In this document: in pieces, positions 23,302-32,455 of the stretch | Layout of the letters: each line of letters begins with the position of its first letter | Position numbering within the stretch: position 1 is the first letter of the stretch | Assembly: GCF_013112245.1 (NCBI RefSeq) | Contig: NZ_WVRN01000001.1 | Location: 2,980,501-3,044,500, forward strand | DNA: 64,000 nt | Source of the DNA: Ruegeria sp. HKCCD4315 | GTDB taxonomy: Bacteria; Pseudomonadota; Alphaproteobacteria; Rhodobacterales; Rhodobacteraceae | Reading direction: 5' to 3' | Made by a program: the position numbers and the translations under genes | The notes under the pieces: generated by a model | The model's database searches: none | The model's input: the letters and a program-made list of their open reading frames with translations, nothing else | Told to the model about the DNA's origin: nothing

Positions 23302-24165
23302 TTACTGACCACCACCCAACTGGTGGACATAGGCCGTCACGGCGCGGATCTGCGCGTCGGTCAGGCGGTTTTCCCACGGAGGCATTACGCCAAAGCGGCT
23401 GTATGTGACTGTTTCGGTCAGAGCCTCTTCACTGCCACCGTAAAGCCAGATCGCGTCGGTCAGGTTCGGAGCGCCCTGAAAGACGTCGCCCTGGCCGTTA
23501 TCGCCGTGGCAGGCAGCACAGTTGTCCTCAAAAACAACCTTGCCCGCTTGCGCCGCCGCATCGTCCGTCTGCGCATTGGTCAGCGACATGACATATTGGA
23601 CAACCTGTGTGATCTCTTCGCTTTCGAGGATCTCACCAAAGGCCGGCATTTCAGAATAGCGCGCATCGTCGCTTTCTTCGTTCCGGATACCATAGGCAAC
23701 GGTGTACTCGATATCTTCAAGCGAACCGCCCCACAGCCATGCATCGTCCAACAGGTTGGGGAAGCCGGGCGCGCCTTGAGCACCGGAACCGTGGCACTGT
23801 GCGCACCAGGTGCGGAATACGGCCCCGCCAGAGTTCACGGCGTATTGCTGCAACTCGGGGTCCTTCGAGATATCCTCGAGCGGTGTCTCGACCAGCTTGG
23901 CATTCCAAGGGGCGTTTGCCTCTTCGAACGAAACCAGCTCCTGCTGAACCAGCTCACGCGAGGACCATCCCAGAACACCTGCTGTTGCAGATTGAACCAG
24001 CGGCCATGCCGGGTACATGATCGTATAGATCAGACCCCAGAAGATGGTCGCATAGAAGGTCCATAGCCACCAGCGCGGCATCGGGTTGTCAAATTCCTCG
24101 ATTCCATCCCAGGAATGGCCGGTTGTGTTTGGATCACCCGGCTGTTTTTCAGGTGTCTTGCTCAT
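23302..24165 (-). CDS. ccoP: cbb3 cytochrome oxidase dihaem subunit CcoP
   Basis: CcoP is the membrane-anchored dihaem cytochrome c that passes electrons to CcoO/CcoN. The 287-residue product has the FixP N-terminal helix (NPMPRWWLWTFYATIFWG), then two cytochrome c domains. Their haem motifs are CAQCH (121-125) and CAACH (216-220), each followed by its axial methionine region (SEMPAFG; GVMPPW). The start overlaps the ccoQ stop by four bases (ATGA). It is the last gene of ccoNOQP and is followed by strong hairpins. Confidence 0.97.
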   Translation of the reverse strand: MSKTPEKQPGDPNTTGHSWDGIEEFDNPMPRWWLWTFYATIFWGLIYTIMYPAWPLVQSATAGVLGWSSRELVQQELVSFEEANAPWNAKLVETPLEDISKDPELQQYAVNSGGAVFRTWCAQCHGSGAQGAPGFPNLLDDAWLWGGSLEDIEYTVAYGIRNEESDDARYSEMPAFGEILESEEITQVVQYVMSLTNAQTDDAAAQAGKVVFEDNCAACHGDNGQGDVFQGAPNLTDAIWLYGGSEEALTETVTYSRFGVMPPWENRLTDAQIRAVTAYVHQLGGGQ

Positions 24166-24347
24166 TGCCGCGCCTCCTTGGATGTGGCGGGTTTGTCTTG
24201 ATGCCGGAACGGGATGTTGGCGGTGTCGTTGTATTCTTTGCTGGCACCGGGGCGGAACACCCAGATGATGATGCCGATAAAGAAGACGAACAACACAAGC
24301 AGCATCCAGCTATCCGCGAACTGCCGTAGGAGTGTATATTCTTCCAT
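24162..24347 (-). CDS. ccoQ: cbb3 cytochrome oxidase subunit CcoQ
   Basis: CcoQ is a small stabilising subunit. The ATG at 24347 (GGAGG five bases upstream, overlapping the ccoO stop) gives 61 residues beginning MEEYTLLRQFADSW. One membrane helix follows (about residues 15-33), then a polar tail with the family's FRPG turn just after the helix. A GTG one codon earlier is possible. Position and length are typical. Confidence 0.93.
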   Translation of the reverse strand: MEEYTLLRQFADSWMLLVLFVFFIGIIIWVFRPGASKEYNDTANIPFRHQDKPATSKEARQ

Positions 24348-24357
24348 CACACCCTCC

Positions 24358-25086
24358 TTAGCGGCTTGCGTCCGGGGTGAAGGTCGAGAAATCGACCAGC
24401 GTGCCCAGCATTTGAAGATAAGCGATCAGCGCATCGGCCTCGGTCAGATCAGACTGGCCGTCGAAGTTGCGCACGTTGACTTTATCGCCATAGCGTTCCA
24501 GCAACCCGTCATAGTCGCTGTCCGGATCGGCCTGCGCGCGGAAATCGGCCACGGCGTTCTCCAGCATGTCCTCGGTATAAGGCGTTCCCACCAAAGCGTT
24601 GGCGGCCATGATGTCACCAATATACTCGCCGTCGATCTTACGGGTTTCGAGGAAGCCGTATTTAGGCATCACCGATTCCGGCACCACCGACTGTGCATCG
24701 CGCAGGTGGCGTACATGCCAGTCGTCCGAGTAGCGGCCACCGACGCGGGCCAGATCAGGCCCGGTACGCTTAGACCCCCACTGGAACGGGTGGTCATACA
24801 TCGACTCAGCCGCCAGCGAGTAGTGGCCATAGCGCTCAACCTCATCCCGCATCGGGCGGATCATCTGGCTGTGGCAGACATAGCAGCCTTCGCGCAGATA
24901 GATCTCACGACCCGCCATTTCGAGTGGGGTGTAAGGGCGCATGCCCTCCACCTTTTCGATGGTGTTCTCAAGGTAGAACAGCGGGGTGATCTGAACGATG
25001 CCACCGATGGTTACGACCAGAAAGCTGAAGATCAGCAGGAGGGTCGCGTTGGTCTCGAGGATCTTATGTTTGTCGAGAATTGCCAT
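24358..25086 (-). CDS. ccoO: cbb3 cytochrome oxidase monohaem subunit CcoO
   Basis: CcoO is a membrane-anchored cytochrome c that donates electrons to CcoN. The 242-residue product has an N-terminal helix (about residues 14-33). A single haem motif CYVCH lies at 68-72, followed by [10 protein letters not shown] and an axial methionine region (SVMPKYGFL). It starts 14 bases after the ccoN stop, inside the conserved NOQP order. Confidence 0.97.
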   Translation of the reverse strand: MAILDKHKILETNATLLLIFSFLVVTIGGIVQITPLFYLENTIEKVEGMRPYTPLEMAGREIYLREGCYVCHSQMIRPMRDEVERYGHYSLAAESMYDHPFQWGSKRTGPDLARVGGRYSDDWHVRHLRDAQSVVPESVMPKYGFLETRKIDGEYIGDIMAANALVGTPYTEDMLENAVADFRAQADPDSDYDGLLERYGDKVNVRNFDGQSDLTEADALIAYLQMLGTLVDFSTFTPDASR

Positions 25087-25100
25087 TGCTCCGGCCCTCC

Positions 25101-26708
25101 TTATTCAGCCGGGACCGCGACGGTCAGGCTGGCCTCTTTGGCCGGCGCTTTCCGCACAGTCATCCACAGGTTGTAGCACATGATGACCGAGCCAGCGACG
25201 AACAGGACACCGCCCAGCGCACGCACCACATACATCGGGAATTTGGCAGCCACGGTGTCGGCGAACGAGTTCACCAGGAAGCCGTTGGCATCCACTTCAC
25301 GCCACATCAGGCCTTCCATGATACCGGTGACCCACATCGACGCGGCGTAGAGCACGATGCCGATGGTGGCGAGCCAGAAGTGCCAGCTGACCATTTGCAG
25401 CGAGTACAGACGCTCACGCTTCCACAGGACAGGTACTAGGAAGTACAGCGCACCAAAGGTGATCATGCCGTTCCAGCCCAGCGCGCCCGAGTGCACGTGA
25501 CCAATGGTCCAGTCGGTGTAGTGGCTGAGCGAGTTGACCGCGCGGATCGACATCATCGGGCCTTCAAAGGTGGACATGCCGTAGAAGCCAACTGAGATCA
25601 CCATCATCCGGATCACAGGGTCGGTGCGCAGCTTGTCCCATGCACCCGACAGGGTCATCAGGCCGTTGATCATACCACCCCAGGACGGCATCCACAGGAT
25701 CACCGAGAACACCATGCCCAGCGTCGAGGCCCAGTCAGGCAACGCGGTATAGTGCAGGTGGTGCGGACCAGCCCAGATGTACAGGAAGATCAGTGCCCAG
25801 AAGTGGATGATCGACAGCTTGTACGAGAAGACCGGACGCTCGGCCTGTTTCGGGATGAAATAGTACATCATGCCCAGGAAGCCCGCAGTCAGGAAGAAGC
25901 CCACGGCGTTGTGACCGTACCACCACTGGATCATGGCATCTTGAACACCAGACCAGACGATAACCGACTTCGAACCCCAGATGCTGACCGGAATGGTCAT
26001 GTTGTTGACCAGGTGCAGCATGGCAACGGTCACGATGAACGCCAGATAGAACCAGTTCGCCACATAGATGTGGGGTTCTTTCCGTTTGATGATCGTGCCC
26101 AGATAGACAGCAAGGTAAGCAACCCAAACAACGGTCAGCCACAGGTCAACATACCATTCAGGTTCGGCATATTCCTTGGACTGTGTACCGCCCAGGATAT
26201 AGCCGGTCGCGGCCAGTACGATGAACAGCTGGTAGCCCCAGAACACGAACCATGCGAGGTTGCCGCCCCACAGACGCGCGGCGCTGGTGCGCTGCACCAC
26301 GTAGAACGACGTTGCGATCAGCGCGTTACCGCCAAATGCAAAAATCACCGCCGAGGTGTGCAGCGGACGCAAACGCCCAAAGTTCAAATACCCTTGCGCC
26401 CACTCGAAGTTGAGCACCGGAAACGCCAGCTGGAACGCAATAAAGGTTCCCGCCAGGAACCCTACCACACCCCAAAAGGCGGTTGCGATCACGCCGTAGC
26501 GGATCACGTCATCCATGTATTCGCCCGAGCGATCGACAAGAATATCTGGCTCTTCAGTGTTTCGAAGCGTCCAGATGAACAATCCACCGGCGATAAGCAT
26601 CACCAGAATCGCATGCACCTGATACGCCAAATCGCGTGCATAATTTGATCCGATGGCGGCAAACACCACGACCAGACCAAGCACGATCAGCTTGATGTAA
26701 TTCGACAT
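25101..26708 (-). CDS. ccoN: cbb3 cytochrome oxidase catalytic subunit CcoN
   Basis: CcoN is the haem-copper subunit that reduces oxygen to water with high affinity and pumps protons. The 535-residue product has twelve or more helices. Ligand motifs are visible: [14 protein letters not shown] (low-spin haem histidine), [10 protein letters not shown] (CuB histidine), [16 protein letters not shown] (paired CuB histidines), and [16 protein letters not shown] (haem-ligand histidines). The ATG at 26708 has GGGAC upstream. It is divergent from the universal stress gene, with one FNR-type box in the shared promoter region. Confidence 0.98.
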   Translation of the reverse strand: MSNYIKLIVLGLVVVFAAIGSNYARDLAYQVHAILVMLIAGGLFIWTLRNTEEPDILVDRSGEYMDDVIRYGVIATAFWGVVGFLAGTFIAFQLAFPVLNFEWAQGYLNFGRLRPLHTSAVIFAFGGNALIATSFYVVQRTSAARLWGGNLAWFVFWGYQLFIVLAATGYILGGTQSKEYAEPEWYVDLWLTVVWVAYLAVYLGTIIKRKEPHIYVANWFYLAFIVTVAMLHLVNNMTIPVSIWGSKSVIVWSGVQDAMIQWWYGHNAVGFFLTAGFLGMMYYFIPKQAERPVFSYKLSIIHFWALIFLYIWAGPHHLHYTALPDWASTLGMVFSVILWMPSWGGMINGLMTLSGAWDKLRTDPVIRMMVISVGFYGMSTFEGPMMSIRAVNSLSHYTDWTIGHVHSGALGWNGMITFGALYFLVPVLWKRERLYSLQMVSWHFWLATIGIVLYAASMWVTGIMEGLMWREVDANGFLVNSFADTVAAKFPMYVVRALGGVLFVAGSVIMCYNLWMTVRKAPAKEASLTVAVPAE

Positions 26709-26807
26709 ATTGCGTCCCTTTGCCGTGCTTCGCGCGATTTTGATTCTTTTGACACGCGAAACCTATTTGACTGGCTGCCGTTCTGAAGCACGACAGCCGA
26801 TGTTGCT

Positions 26808-26821
26808 TTGATCTGTATCAA
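26808..26821. promoter_or_regulatory. FNR/FnrL box between ccoN and the universal stress gene
   Basis: TTGATCTGTATCAA matches the FNR consensus exactly (TTGAT-N4-ATCAA). Its centre is about 106 bases from the ccoN start and 95 bases from the stress-protein start, so one site could serve both divergent promoters. Confidence 0.88.
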
Positions 26822-26909
26822 GACAGTTCCCCGTTTTCTGTGACACGCATTGAGGATGAAAGAGGCCAACCGGTCGCATGAGACCATATGCCCGAACTAA
26901 GAGGTCGAA

Positions 26910-27749
26910 ATGGCGTACAAATCCCTTCTCACTGTCATGACCGAAACGCAGACAGCTCAGACCGCACTGGCGCAGATGGTGGCGCTGGCGGATTCGCAGG
27001 ATGCCCATGCCGAAGCGCTGTGCCTCGGTGTCGATCGCAGCCAGACCGGTTACTATTACGCCGGAGCCAACGCACTGATCGTTCAGGAAACACTCAGCCG
27101 GGCCAATGCCGAGGCACAAGAGTTGCTGACATTTGCCCAGGATTATCTGGGTAAATCCGGTGTTCGCTGGTCCGCCGAACACGGTGTGGCGCAGATTGCC
27201 GACATAGGGCGACATGTTGCACATCGGGCGCGGTTTTCAGATTTGGTGATCTTGCCGCATCCTTACGGCAAAGACCGTGGAGCCGAGGCCGAGCCGATTA
27301 TTGAAGCGGCTATGTTCGAAGGCCATTGCCCGGTTCTGGTGGTACCTGATGACACCCCACCCCTGAAAGCGCCGCGCAATGTGATGATAGCCTGGAACGA
27401 AAGCGTCGAGGCGATGTGTGCCATCCGGCGCGCTCTGCCCTTCCTGAAAAAGGCGGAACTGGCCCGCATCGTCGTCATTGATCCGCCGCGCCACGGCCCT
27501 GACCGGTCGGATCCTGGTGGGATGCTATCTCAGATGTTGGCCCGACACGGGGTCAAATGTGAAATCGATGTCCTGAGCAAGACCATGACGCGCGTGTCGG
27601 ACATTCTAAACCGCCATGCATCAGATACGGAATCGGACATGATCGTGATGGGTGCCTATGGGCATTCGCGCTTCCGCGAGGCCATACTCGGCGGGGCAAC
27701 ACGTAATATGCTGGAACAGTCTTCCGTCCCAGTGTTTCTGGCGCATTGA
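26910..27749 (+). CDS. Universal stress protein, tandem-domain
   Basis: This is a UspA-family protein of 279 residues with two USP-like domains. The C-terminal domain carries the ATP-binding motif GAYGHSRFREAILGGATRNML (G-x2-G-x9-G form, about residues 250-270); the N-terminal domain is more diverged. Such proteins are often induced with FNR-type regulons in anoxia, and the exact FNR box 95 bases upstream fits that. The start ATG follows GAGGTCGAA. It ends at a strong bidirectional terminator. The precise cellular target is unknown. Confidence 0.88.
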   Translation: MAYKSLLTVMTETQTAQTALAQMVALADSQDAHAEALCLGVDRSQTGYYYAGANALIVQETLSRANAEAQELLTFAQDYLGKSGVRWSAEHGVAQIADIGRHVAHRARFSDLVILPHPYGKDRGAEAEPIIEAAMFEGHCPVLVVPDDTPPLKAPRNVMIAWNESVEAMCAIRRALPFLKKAELARIVVIDPPRHGPDRSDPGGMLSQMLARHGVKCEIDVLSKTMTRVSDILNRHASDTESDMIVMGAYGHSRFREAILGGATRNMLEQSSVPVFLAH

Positions 27750-27764
27750 ACTTTGTCTAAATTG

Positions 27765-27794
27765 AAAAAAGCCGCCCGAAACGGCGGCTTTTTT
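27765..27794. terminator. Bidirectional terminator between usp and the glsB-like gene
   Basis: AAAAAAGCCGCC, a six-base loop and GGCGGCTTTTTT form a 12-bp stem with A/T flanks, so it works on either strand. Its last base is also the first base of the converging glsB-like stop codon. Confidence 0.9.
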
Positions 27795-28048
27795 CATGCT
27801 TTGCGGATAAGGCCGATCACGAACAGCAAAATCACGGCCCCAACGGTCGCAAAGAAGATCGATGAAAAGAACCCTCCGCCCACCGAAAAGCCAAGCGCCG
27901 GGAAAATCATGCCCGCCAAAAACGCCCCGACGATTCCAACGATGATGTTACCCACAAGGCCAAATCCACGGCCTTCCATGATCTTGCCTGACAGCCACCC
28001 GGCGATCGCGCCGATGAAAAGCATTGCCAAGACACTGCCGAAAACCAT
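27794..28048 (-). CDS. GlsB/YeaQ/YmgE-family stress-associated membrane protein
   Basis: The ATG at 28048 (AGGAG six bases upstream) gives 84 residues. Three Gly-rich membrane segments are present, with the family pattern GAIAGWLSGKIMEGRGFG, then GNIIVGIVGAFLAG and a last helix ending FVIGLIRKA. Members of this transglycosylase-associated family are small inner-membrane proteins linked to stress responses, with no known reaction. It lies between usp and fnrL and faces usp. Confidence 0.88.
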   Translation of the reverse strand: MVFGSVLAMLFIGAIAGWLSGKIMEGRGFGLVGNIIVGIVGAFLAGMIFPALGFSVGGGFFSSIFFATVGAVILLFVIGLIRKA

Positions 28049-28120
28049 GCTAAGCTCCTGAGTTGTTTCTAGCCGCAGTCCAAAGACTGCGGCCACTGTA
28101 TTGCAGCACAAAAACCGGGA

Positions 28121-28864
28121 TCAGACCAAAAAGCCACCGTCCGAATCGTCACCGGCCTCTTCCATCAGACGGCCCATGTCGGGAATGGTCACGTGGCGCT
28201 TACCTTCCAGCGTGATCACGCCTTCCTTTTTCAAGGCCGAGATCTGGCGGCTGACAGTTTCAAGCGTCAGACCCAGGTAATCCGCCATGGCTTCGCGTGT
28301 CAGGGGAAGGTCAAACACAATCGGTCCCGCCAGACCTTTCTGACTGATCGACGCATCCCTGCGTGCGATGATCGACAATAGGCTCGCGATCTTTTCCCGT
28401 GCAGTCTTGCGTCCAAGCACCAGCATCCATTCGCGGGCAGCGTCAAGCTCGTCCAGAGTCATCTGCAACAGACGATGCGCAATATGCGGTGTCGTCGCCA
28501 TCAATTCTTCGAAGGGCTTCTTGCGGAAGCAGCACATGACGACATCCGTGGTCGCCTGCACATCGTAGGGCGCAGCCTCACGCCCGGGTCGGCCGACAAA
28601 GTCACTGGGCAACAGCAAACCCACCATCTGTGTACGCCCGTCTTCCATAGTCTGTGTCAATGACGCGATCCCGGCCACGACCGAGCCTACAAAATTCATC
28701 TGGTCGCCGGACCAGATGATCGTTTGTCCCGCCTCGAAGCTGCGGTAATACTTAATGCTTTCAAGCTCTTCCAGCTCATCGGCATCGCAACGGGCGCAGA
28801 CTGCTCGGTGTCGAATCGGGCAGTCTTCGCAATTGGAATGATCAAACTGTGCTTTTACTGTCAT
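28121..28864 (-). CDS. fnrL: FNR-type oxygen-sensing transcription regulator FnrL
   Basis: This is a Crp/Fnr-family regulator. The ATG at 28864 gives 247 residues; earlier in-frame starts up to 28927 run through the FNR box and are unlikely. N-terminal cysteines at 12, 15, 23 and 26 (NCEDCPIRHRAVCARC), with Cys111/112, are suited to hold an oxygen-labile [4Fe-4S] cluster. The cNMP-like beta-barrel spans about 30-130. The DNA-binding helix carries ETVSR (E-x2-S-R), the FNR half-site reader for TTGAT. It is divergent from hemN, with an FNR box between, so autoregulation is likely. It would act on ccoNOQP, ccoGHIS and hemN. Confidence 0.95.
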   Translation of the reverse strand: MTVKAQFDHSNCEDCPIRHRAVCARCDADELEELESIKYYRSFEAGQTIIWSGDQMNFVGSVVAGIASLTQTMEDGRTQMVGLLLPSDFVGRPGREAAPYDVQATTDVVMCCFRKKPFEELMATTPHIAHRLLQMTLDELDAAREWMLVLGRKTAREKIASLLSIIARRDASISQKGLAGPIVFDLPLTREAMADYLGLTLETVSRQISALKKEGVITLEGKRHVTIPDMGRLMEEAGDDSDGGFLV

Positions 28865-28876
28865 GCGCGTTCCTAC

Positions 28877-28890
28877 TTGATCTCCATCAA
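28877..28890. promoter_or_regulatory. FNR/FnrL box between fnrL and hemN
   Basis: TTGATCTCCATCAA is an exact TTGAT-N4-ATCAA match, centred about 20 bases upstream of the fnrL start and 42 bases upstream of the hemN start. The closeness to fnrL suggests it represses fnrL while activating hemN; that division is inferred. Confidence 0.88.
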
Positions 28891-28925
28891 AGCAGCCAAG
28901 TTGTCGGTGCCATAAGGGTATCGCC

Positions 28926-30281
28926 ATGATAGTGAAACCACAATTGGCAAAGCTTGGACTTTTTGACGCGAAAGTACCGCGTTACACAAGCTACCCCACC
29001 GCCCCCCACTTTAGCAATGATGTGGGAGCAGACATGTTTGGCGACTGGATTTCGGGGATCAAACCCGGCAGTGCCATTTCCCTGTACATCCATGTTCCGT
29101 TCTGCCGCAGGCTGTGTTGGTTCTGTGCCTGCCGAACACAAGGAACCCAAACCGACAACCCGGTTATTGCCTATGTGGACGTTCTGAAGGCCGAGTTGGA
29201 CCTGCTTGCAGCCCGCCTGCCCGAAGGCGTGGTGCTGTCGCGCCTGCATTGGGGTGGCGGCACGCCGACCTTGCTGAACGCGCAGCTGATGCGCGAATTG
29301 GCGCAGCATATTCTGGGTATCGTACCCATGGGATCTGATGCCGAATTTTCGGTCGAGATTGATCCCAACGAAATTGATGAAGCCCGTCTGGATGCGTTGG
29401 CGGACGCAGGTATGAACCGTGCCTCGATCGGGGTGCAGGATTTCGACGACGAAATTCAGAAAACCATCGGTCGTATTCAAAGCTACGACACCACCCGCGA
29501 CGCCATCGACATGATCCGTGAACGTGGCATCACCAGTTTGAACGCAGATATCCTTTATGGCCTGCCGCATCAGACAAAGGCCCGGATGACCGAAAGCGTG
29601 CAGAAGCTTCTTTCGCTCAGCCCGGATCGCGTGGCTTTGTATGGCTACGCGCATGTGCCCTGGATGGCGAAGCGCCAACAGATGATCCCTTCCGACGCGC
29701 TACCCACGCCGGAACAACGGCTCGAGCTGTTCGATACCGCCCGTCGTCTGTTCCTGTGGGACAACTACGCCGAAATTGGCATCGACCATTTCGCTACACA
29801 GGATGACGGGCTGACCCATGCCTTGCGCGCGGGGCGCTTGAAGCGGAACTTCCAGGGATACACCGACGATCAGGCAGACGTTCTAATCGGGGTCGGGGCC
29901 AGTTCGATCTCGCGCTTTCCGCAAGGCTATGCGCAGAACGCCTCGGCCACCTCGGCGCACACAAAAGCCGTCCGTGACGGACAGTTTTCAACAGCCCGTG
30001 GACATCTGTTCAAAGGCCAGGACATTCTGCGCGCACGTCTGATCGAAGCGCTGATGTGTGATTTCCAGATCAACAGCGCTGAAATCCTGCGCGACCACGA
30101 CGTCTCGGCCGCCACGCTGAATGATATGTATCACTCCGCCAACGCCGATTTCGACGGGCTTCTGCGGATCACTGATGACGGGCTTTTCATCCCGCCCGAA
30201 GCGCGCGCGTTAACCCGGATGATCGCCCGCAGTTTTGACGTGTATGACCTGAGCAAAGCCGGGCACAGCTCGGCAATCTGA
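28926..30281 (+). CDS. hemN: Oxygen-independent coproporphyrinogen III dehydrogenase
   Basis: This radical-SAM enzyme decarboxylates coproporphyrinogen III to protoporphyrinogen IX without oxygen, a haem-synthesis step needed when oxygen is low. The 451-residue product has the CX3CX2C cluster motif at Cys60, Cys64 and Cys67 (PFCRRLCWFCAC), plus GGGTPT for SAM binding and a HemN C-terminal domain. The N-terminal RYTSYPTAPHF block is the HemN, not HemW, signature. It is divergent from fnrL and has an FNR box in its promoter. A weak hairpin follows. Confidence 0.96.
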   Translation: MIVKPQLAKLGLFDAKVPRYTSYPTAPHFSNDVGADMFGDWISGIKPGSAISLYIHVPFCRRLCWFCACRTQGTQTDNPVIAYVDVLKAELDLLAARLPEGVVLSRLHWGGGTPTLLNAQLMRELAQHILGIVPMGSDAEFSVEIDPNEIDEARLDALADAGMNRASIGVQDFDDEIQKTIGRIQSYDTTRDAIDMIRERGITSLNADILYGLPHQTKARMTESVQKLLSLSPDRVALYGYAHVPWMAKRQQMIPSDALPTPEQRLELFDTARRLFLWDNYAEIGIDHFATQDDGLTHALRAGRLKRNFQGYTDDQADVLIGVGASSISRFPQGYAQNASATSAHTKAVRDGQFSTARGHLFKGQDILRARLIEALMCDFQINSAEILRDHDVSAATLNDMYHSANADFDGLLRITDDGLFIPPEARALTRMIARSFDVYDLSKAGHSSAI

Positions 30282-30289
30282 CCTCTTCG

Positions 30290-30313
30290 CTGCGGGCAAT
30301 TTCTGGCCCGCAG
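30290..30313 (+). terminator. Hairpin after hemN
   Basis: CTGCGGGC and GCCCGCAG form a perfect 8-bp stem with an 8-base loop, nine bases past the hemN stop. There is no T run (ACCACAAAAC follows), so it may be a weak or Rho-aided terminator. Confidence 0.45.
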
Positions 30314-30492
30314 ACCACAAAACGCAACGGGGGCTTGACGCACGCCTGCGGTTTTTCCCACACTCGTGCTGTGGGGTGAAGTTTCGCCCTGCACCCTGAG
30401 GCGGGCAAAATACAGACAGTCCTTGCCGACGCAAATGCGGCGGATGCCCCTTTCGTGCAGCCATTCTGCAACCTGAAAGAGGGACAACACTC

Positions 30493-32421
30493 ATGCGCGT
30501 CTTCACCGTCCTCGGGCCCAGCCAATCGGGCAAATCTACCCTGGTCGAGGCCATCAGCCGCCTCGACGGGCGCCCCACAACATTCGATGTTTCCGGAACC
30601 GTGCATTTGCACGGTTTTTCTTACCTGGACGAGCCCTGGTGCGCGATCGACGTGGATGGCGGCGGTGATGCACTGGCCTATGTCGGGCCTGCAATGGCCA
30701 TATCGGACGCCGCCGTGGTGGTCGTGCCACCCGACCCGAATGCCGCTGTTCTATGCGCGCCCTACCTGCGACTGGTCGAAGAAGCGGGCATCCCCTGTTT
30801 CCTTTTCATCAACCGGATGGACAATCCCAATGGCCGCATCCGCGACATCATCGCGGCCCTGCAAACATATTGCACCCATCATATCGCCTTGCGTCAGGTT
30901 CCGATCCGCGAAGGAGACACGATCATCGGCGCGGTCGATCTGATCTCGGAACGGGCCTGGAAATATCAGGAAGGCCAACCCTCGGCCCTGATCGAACTGC
31001 CGCAATCCGTGGAAGATCGAGAGCAGGAAGCACGAACCGAGTTGCTGGAAACCCTGTCCGATTTCGATGACCATCTGTTGGAACAGCTGATCGAGGACAA
31101 ACAGCCGCCAAATGACGAAGTGTATGATCTTGCCGCGCAGGTCCTGCAAAATCACCAGTTGATCCCCGCGTGCTTGGGTGCAGCGAGCCATGGCAACGGG
31201 CTGACTCGCCTGATGAAAGCACTGCGACACGAAGCGCCTGAATTTGATATCGCCGCAGGACGCGACGAGGCTGCAGACAGCGCCCGCGCAATTGCCGGCT
31301 TTGCAGATGTCAAAAAGCACATCGGAAAGATTGTCGTTCTGCGCGGCCTTGGGGACGGTGTACAAGCGCACGAGGCGTTGGGCGGTGAAACCGTAGGAAA
31401 CCTGACAACGCTGGATGCCAAAACCCAAATCGCGACACTGGAGGCCGGGCAGATTGGGCTGGCGGTGAAATCCGACCACCTCAACCCTGGCTATATCTAC
31501 GACAGCTCTTCTGCGACAGAGCTGCCGGAATGGGCGTCCTCCCACCCGGTTGCGCATCGTCAGATCGTCTCACCCGCGCATGAGCGGGACGATGTGCGCC
31601 TGTCCAACGCCCTAAGCCGACTGGCCGAGATCGACCCCGGCCTGCACCTGCAGCAAGATGAGTTGAGCGGCCATTCGATTCTTGGATCACAAGGTCCACA
31701 GCACATGCGTCGCGTAACCGCCAAGCTGGCTGAGGATTTTGGGATCGAGATTGAAGCGGATCAGGTCGAAACCGCCTATCGCGAGACCATCCGCGCACCC
31801 GTCGAACATCGCCACCGTCATCGCAAACAATCCGGCGGGGCAGGACAGTTTGCCGATGTGGTGATTTCGGTCGCACCCCTGCCACGCGGATCGGGGTTCC
31901 AGTTCGAAGAGGTGGTTAAAGGCGGTGCAGTACCCAAGAACTATATTCCGTCGGTGGAACACGGTGCCAAGGACGCGCTGGAACAAGGCCCCGAGGGATT
32001 TCCGGTTGTGGACGTCAAAGTGACCCTCAGCGACGGCAAACACCATAATGTGGACAGTTCGGACTATGCGTTCCGCACCGCAGGCAAAAACGCGGTACGC
32101 GAAGCGCTGCCTCAGGCCAAACCGGTGGTTCTGCAACCGATTCTGACCGCAGAGATTCACCTGCCATCGGACTTTGTTGGCGATCTCGTGCCGACGATCA
32201 GTTCGCTGCAAGGGCAAGTTCTGGGATTTGAGGGCAACCCAAATGCGTCGGGATGGGAGATCTTCAACGCCCAGATCCCCGCCGTGACCGAGGATGAACT
32301 GCATCGCACTCTTGCCAGTGCCACGCGCGGAACCGGGTGGGTCAAGTTGACCTTTGATCACTACGAAGAACTGCGCGGGCCAGTGCCGAAAGCGGCGACC
32401 AAAGAGAAGGCAAGCGCTTGA
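30493..32421 (+). CDS. Elongation factor G-like GTPase (divergent paralogue)
   Basis: The 642-residue product follows the EF-G domain order but is shorter than canonical EF-G (about 700). The P-loop GPSQSGKST is at 8-16 and NRMD replaces NKxD at 107-110. The switch II motif DTPGH is replaced by DVDGGG at 53-58, so the usual catalytic histidine is missing. Domains II to V are recognisable (for example EHRHRHRKQSGGAGQFADV and a C-terminal RNA-binding-like fold). Proteins of this kind are annotated as EF-G in many alphaproteobacteria, but the true translational EF-G would be a separate gene. It probably has a non-canonical role. The upstream 211 bases show no clear promoter. Confidence 0.8.
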   Translation: MRVFTVLGPSQSGKSTLVEAISRLDGRPTTFDVSGTVHLHGFSYLDEPWCAIDVDGGGDALAYVGPAMAISDAAVVVVPPDPNAAVLCAPYLRLVEEAGIPCFLFINRMDNPNGRIRDIIAALQTYCTHHIALRQVPIREGDTIIGAVDLISERAWKYQEGQPSALIELPQSVEDREQEARTELLETLSDFDDHLLEQLIEDKQPPNDEVYDLAAQVLQNHQLIPACLGAASHGNGLTRLMKALRHEAPEFDIAAGRDEAADSARAIAGFADVKKHIGKIVVLRGLGDGVQAHEALGGETVGNLTTLDAKTQIATLEAGQIGLAVKSDHLNPGYIYDSSSATELPEWASSHPVAHRQIVSPAHERDDVRLSNALSRLAEIDPGLHLQQDELSGHSILGSQGPQHMRRVTAKLAEDFGIEIEADQVETAYRETIRAPVEHRHRHRKQSGGAGQFADVVISVAPLPRGSGFQFEEVVKGGAVPKNYIPSVEHGAKDALEQGPEGFPVVDVKVTLSDGKHHNVDSSDYAFRTAGKNAVREALPQAKPVVLQPILTAEIHLPSDFVGDLVPTISSLQGQVLGFEGNPNASGWEIFNAQIPAVTEDELHRTLASATRGTGWVKLTFDHYEELRGPVPKAATKEKASA

Positions 32422-32433
32422 TAGGCTGAGAAA

Positions 32434-32455
32434 GGCGGGCTGATCTCAGCCCGCC
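32434..32455. terminator. Hairpin between the EF-G-like gene and yejF
   Basis: GGCGGGCTGA, two bases and TCAGCCCGCC make a perfect 10-bp dyad. It contains the yejF stop codon. On the minus strand it is followed by TTTCTC, so it may end the yej operon; it can also stop transcription from the EF-G-like gene. Confidence 0.5.
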
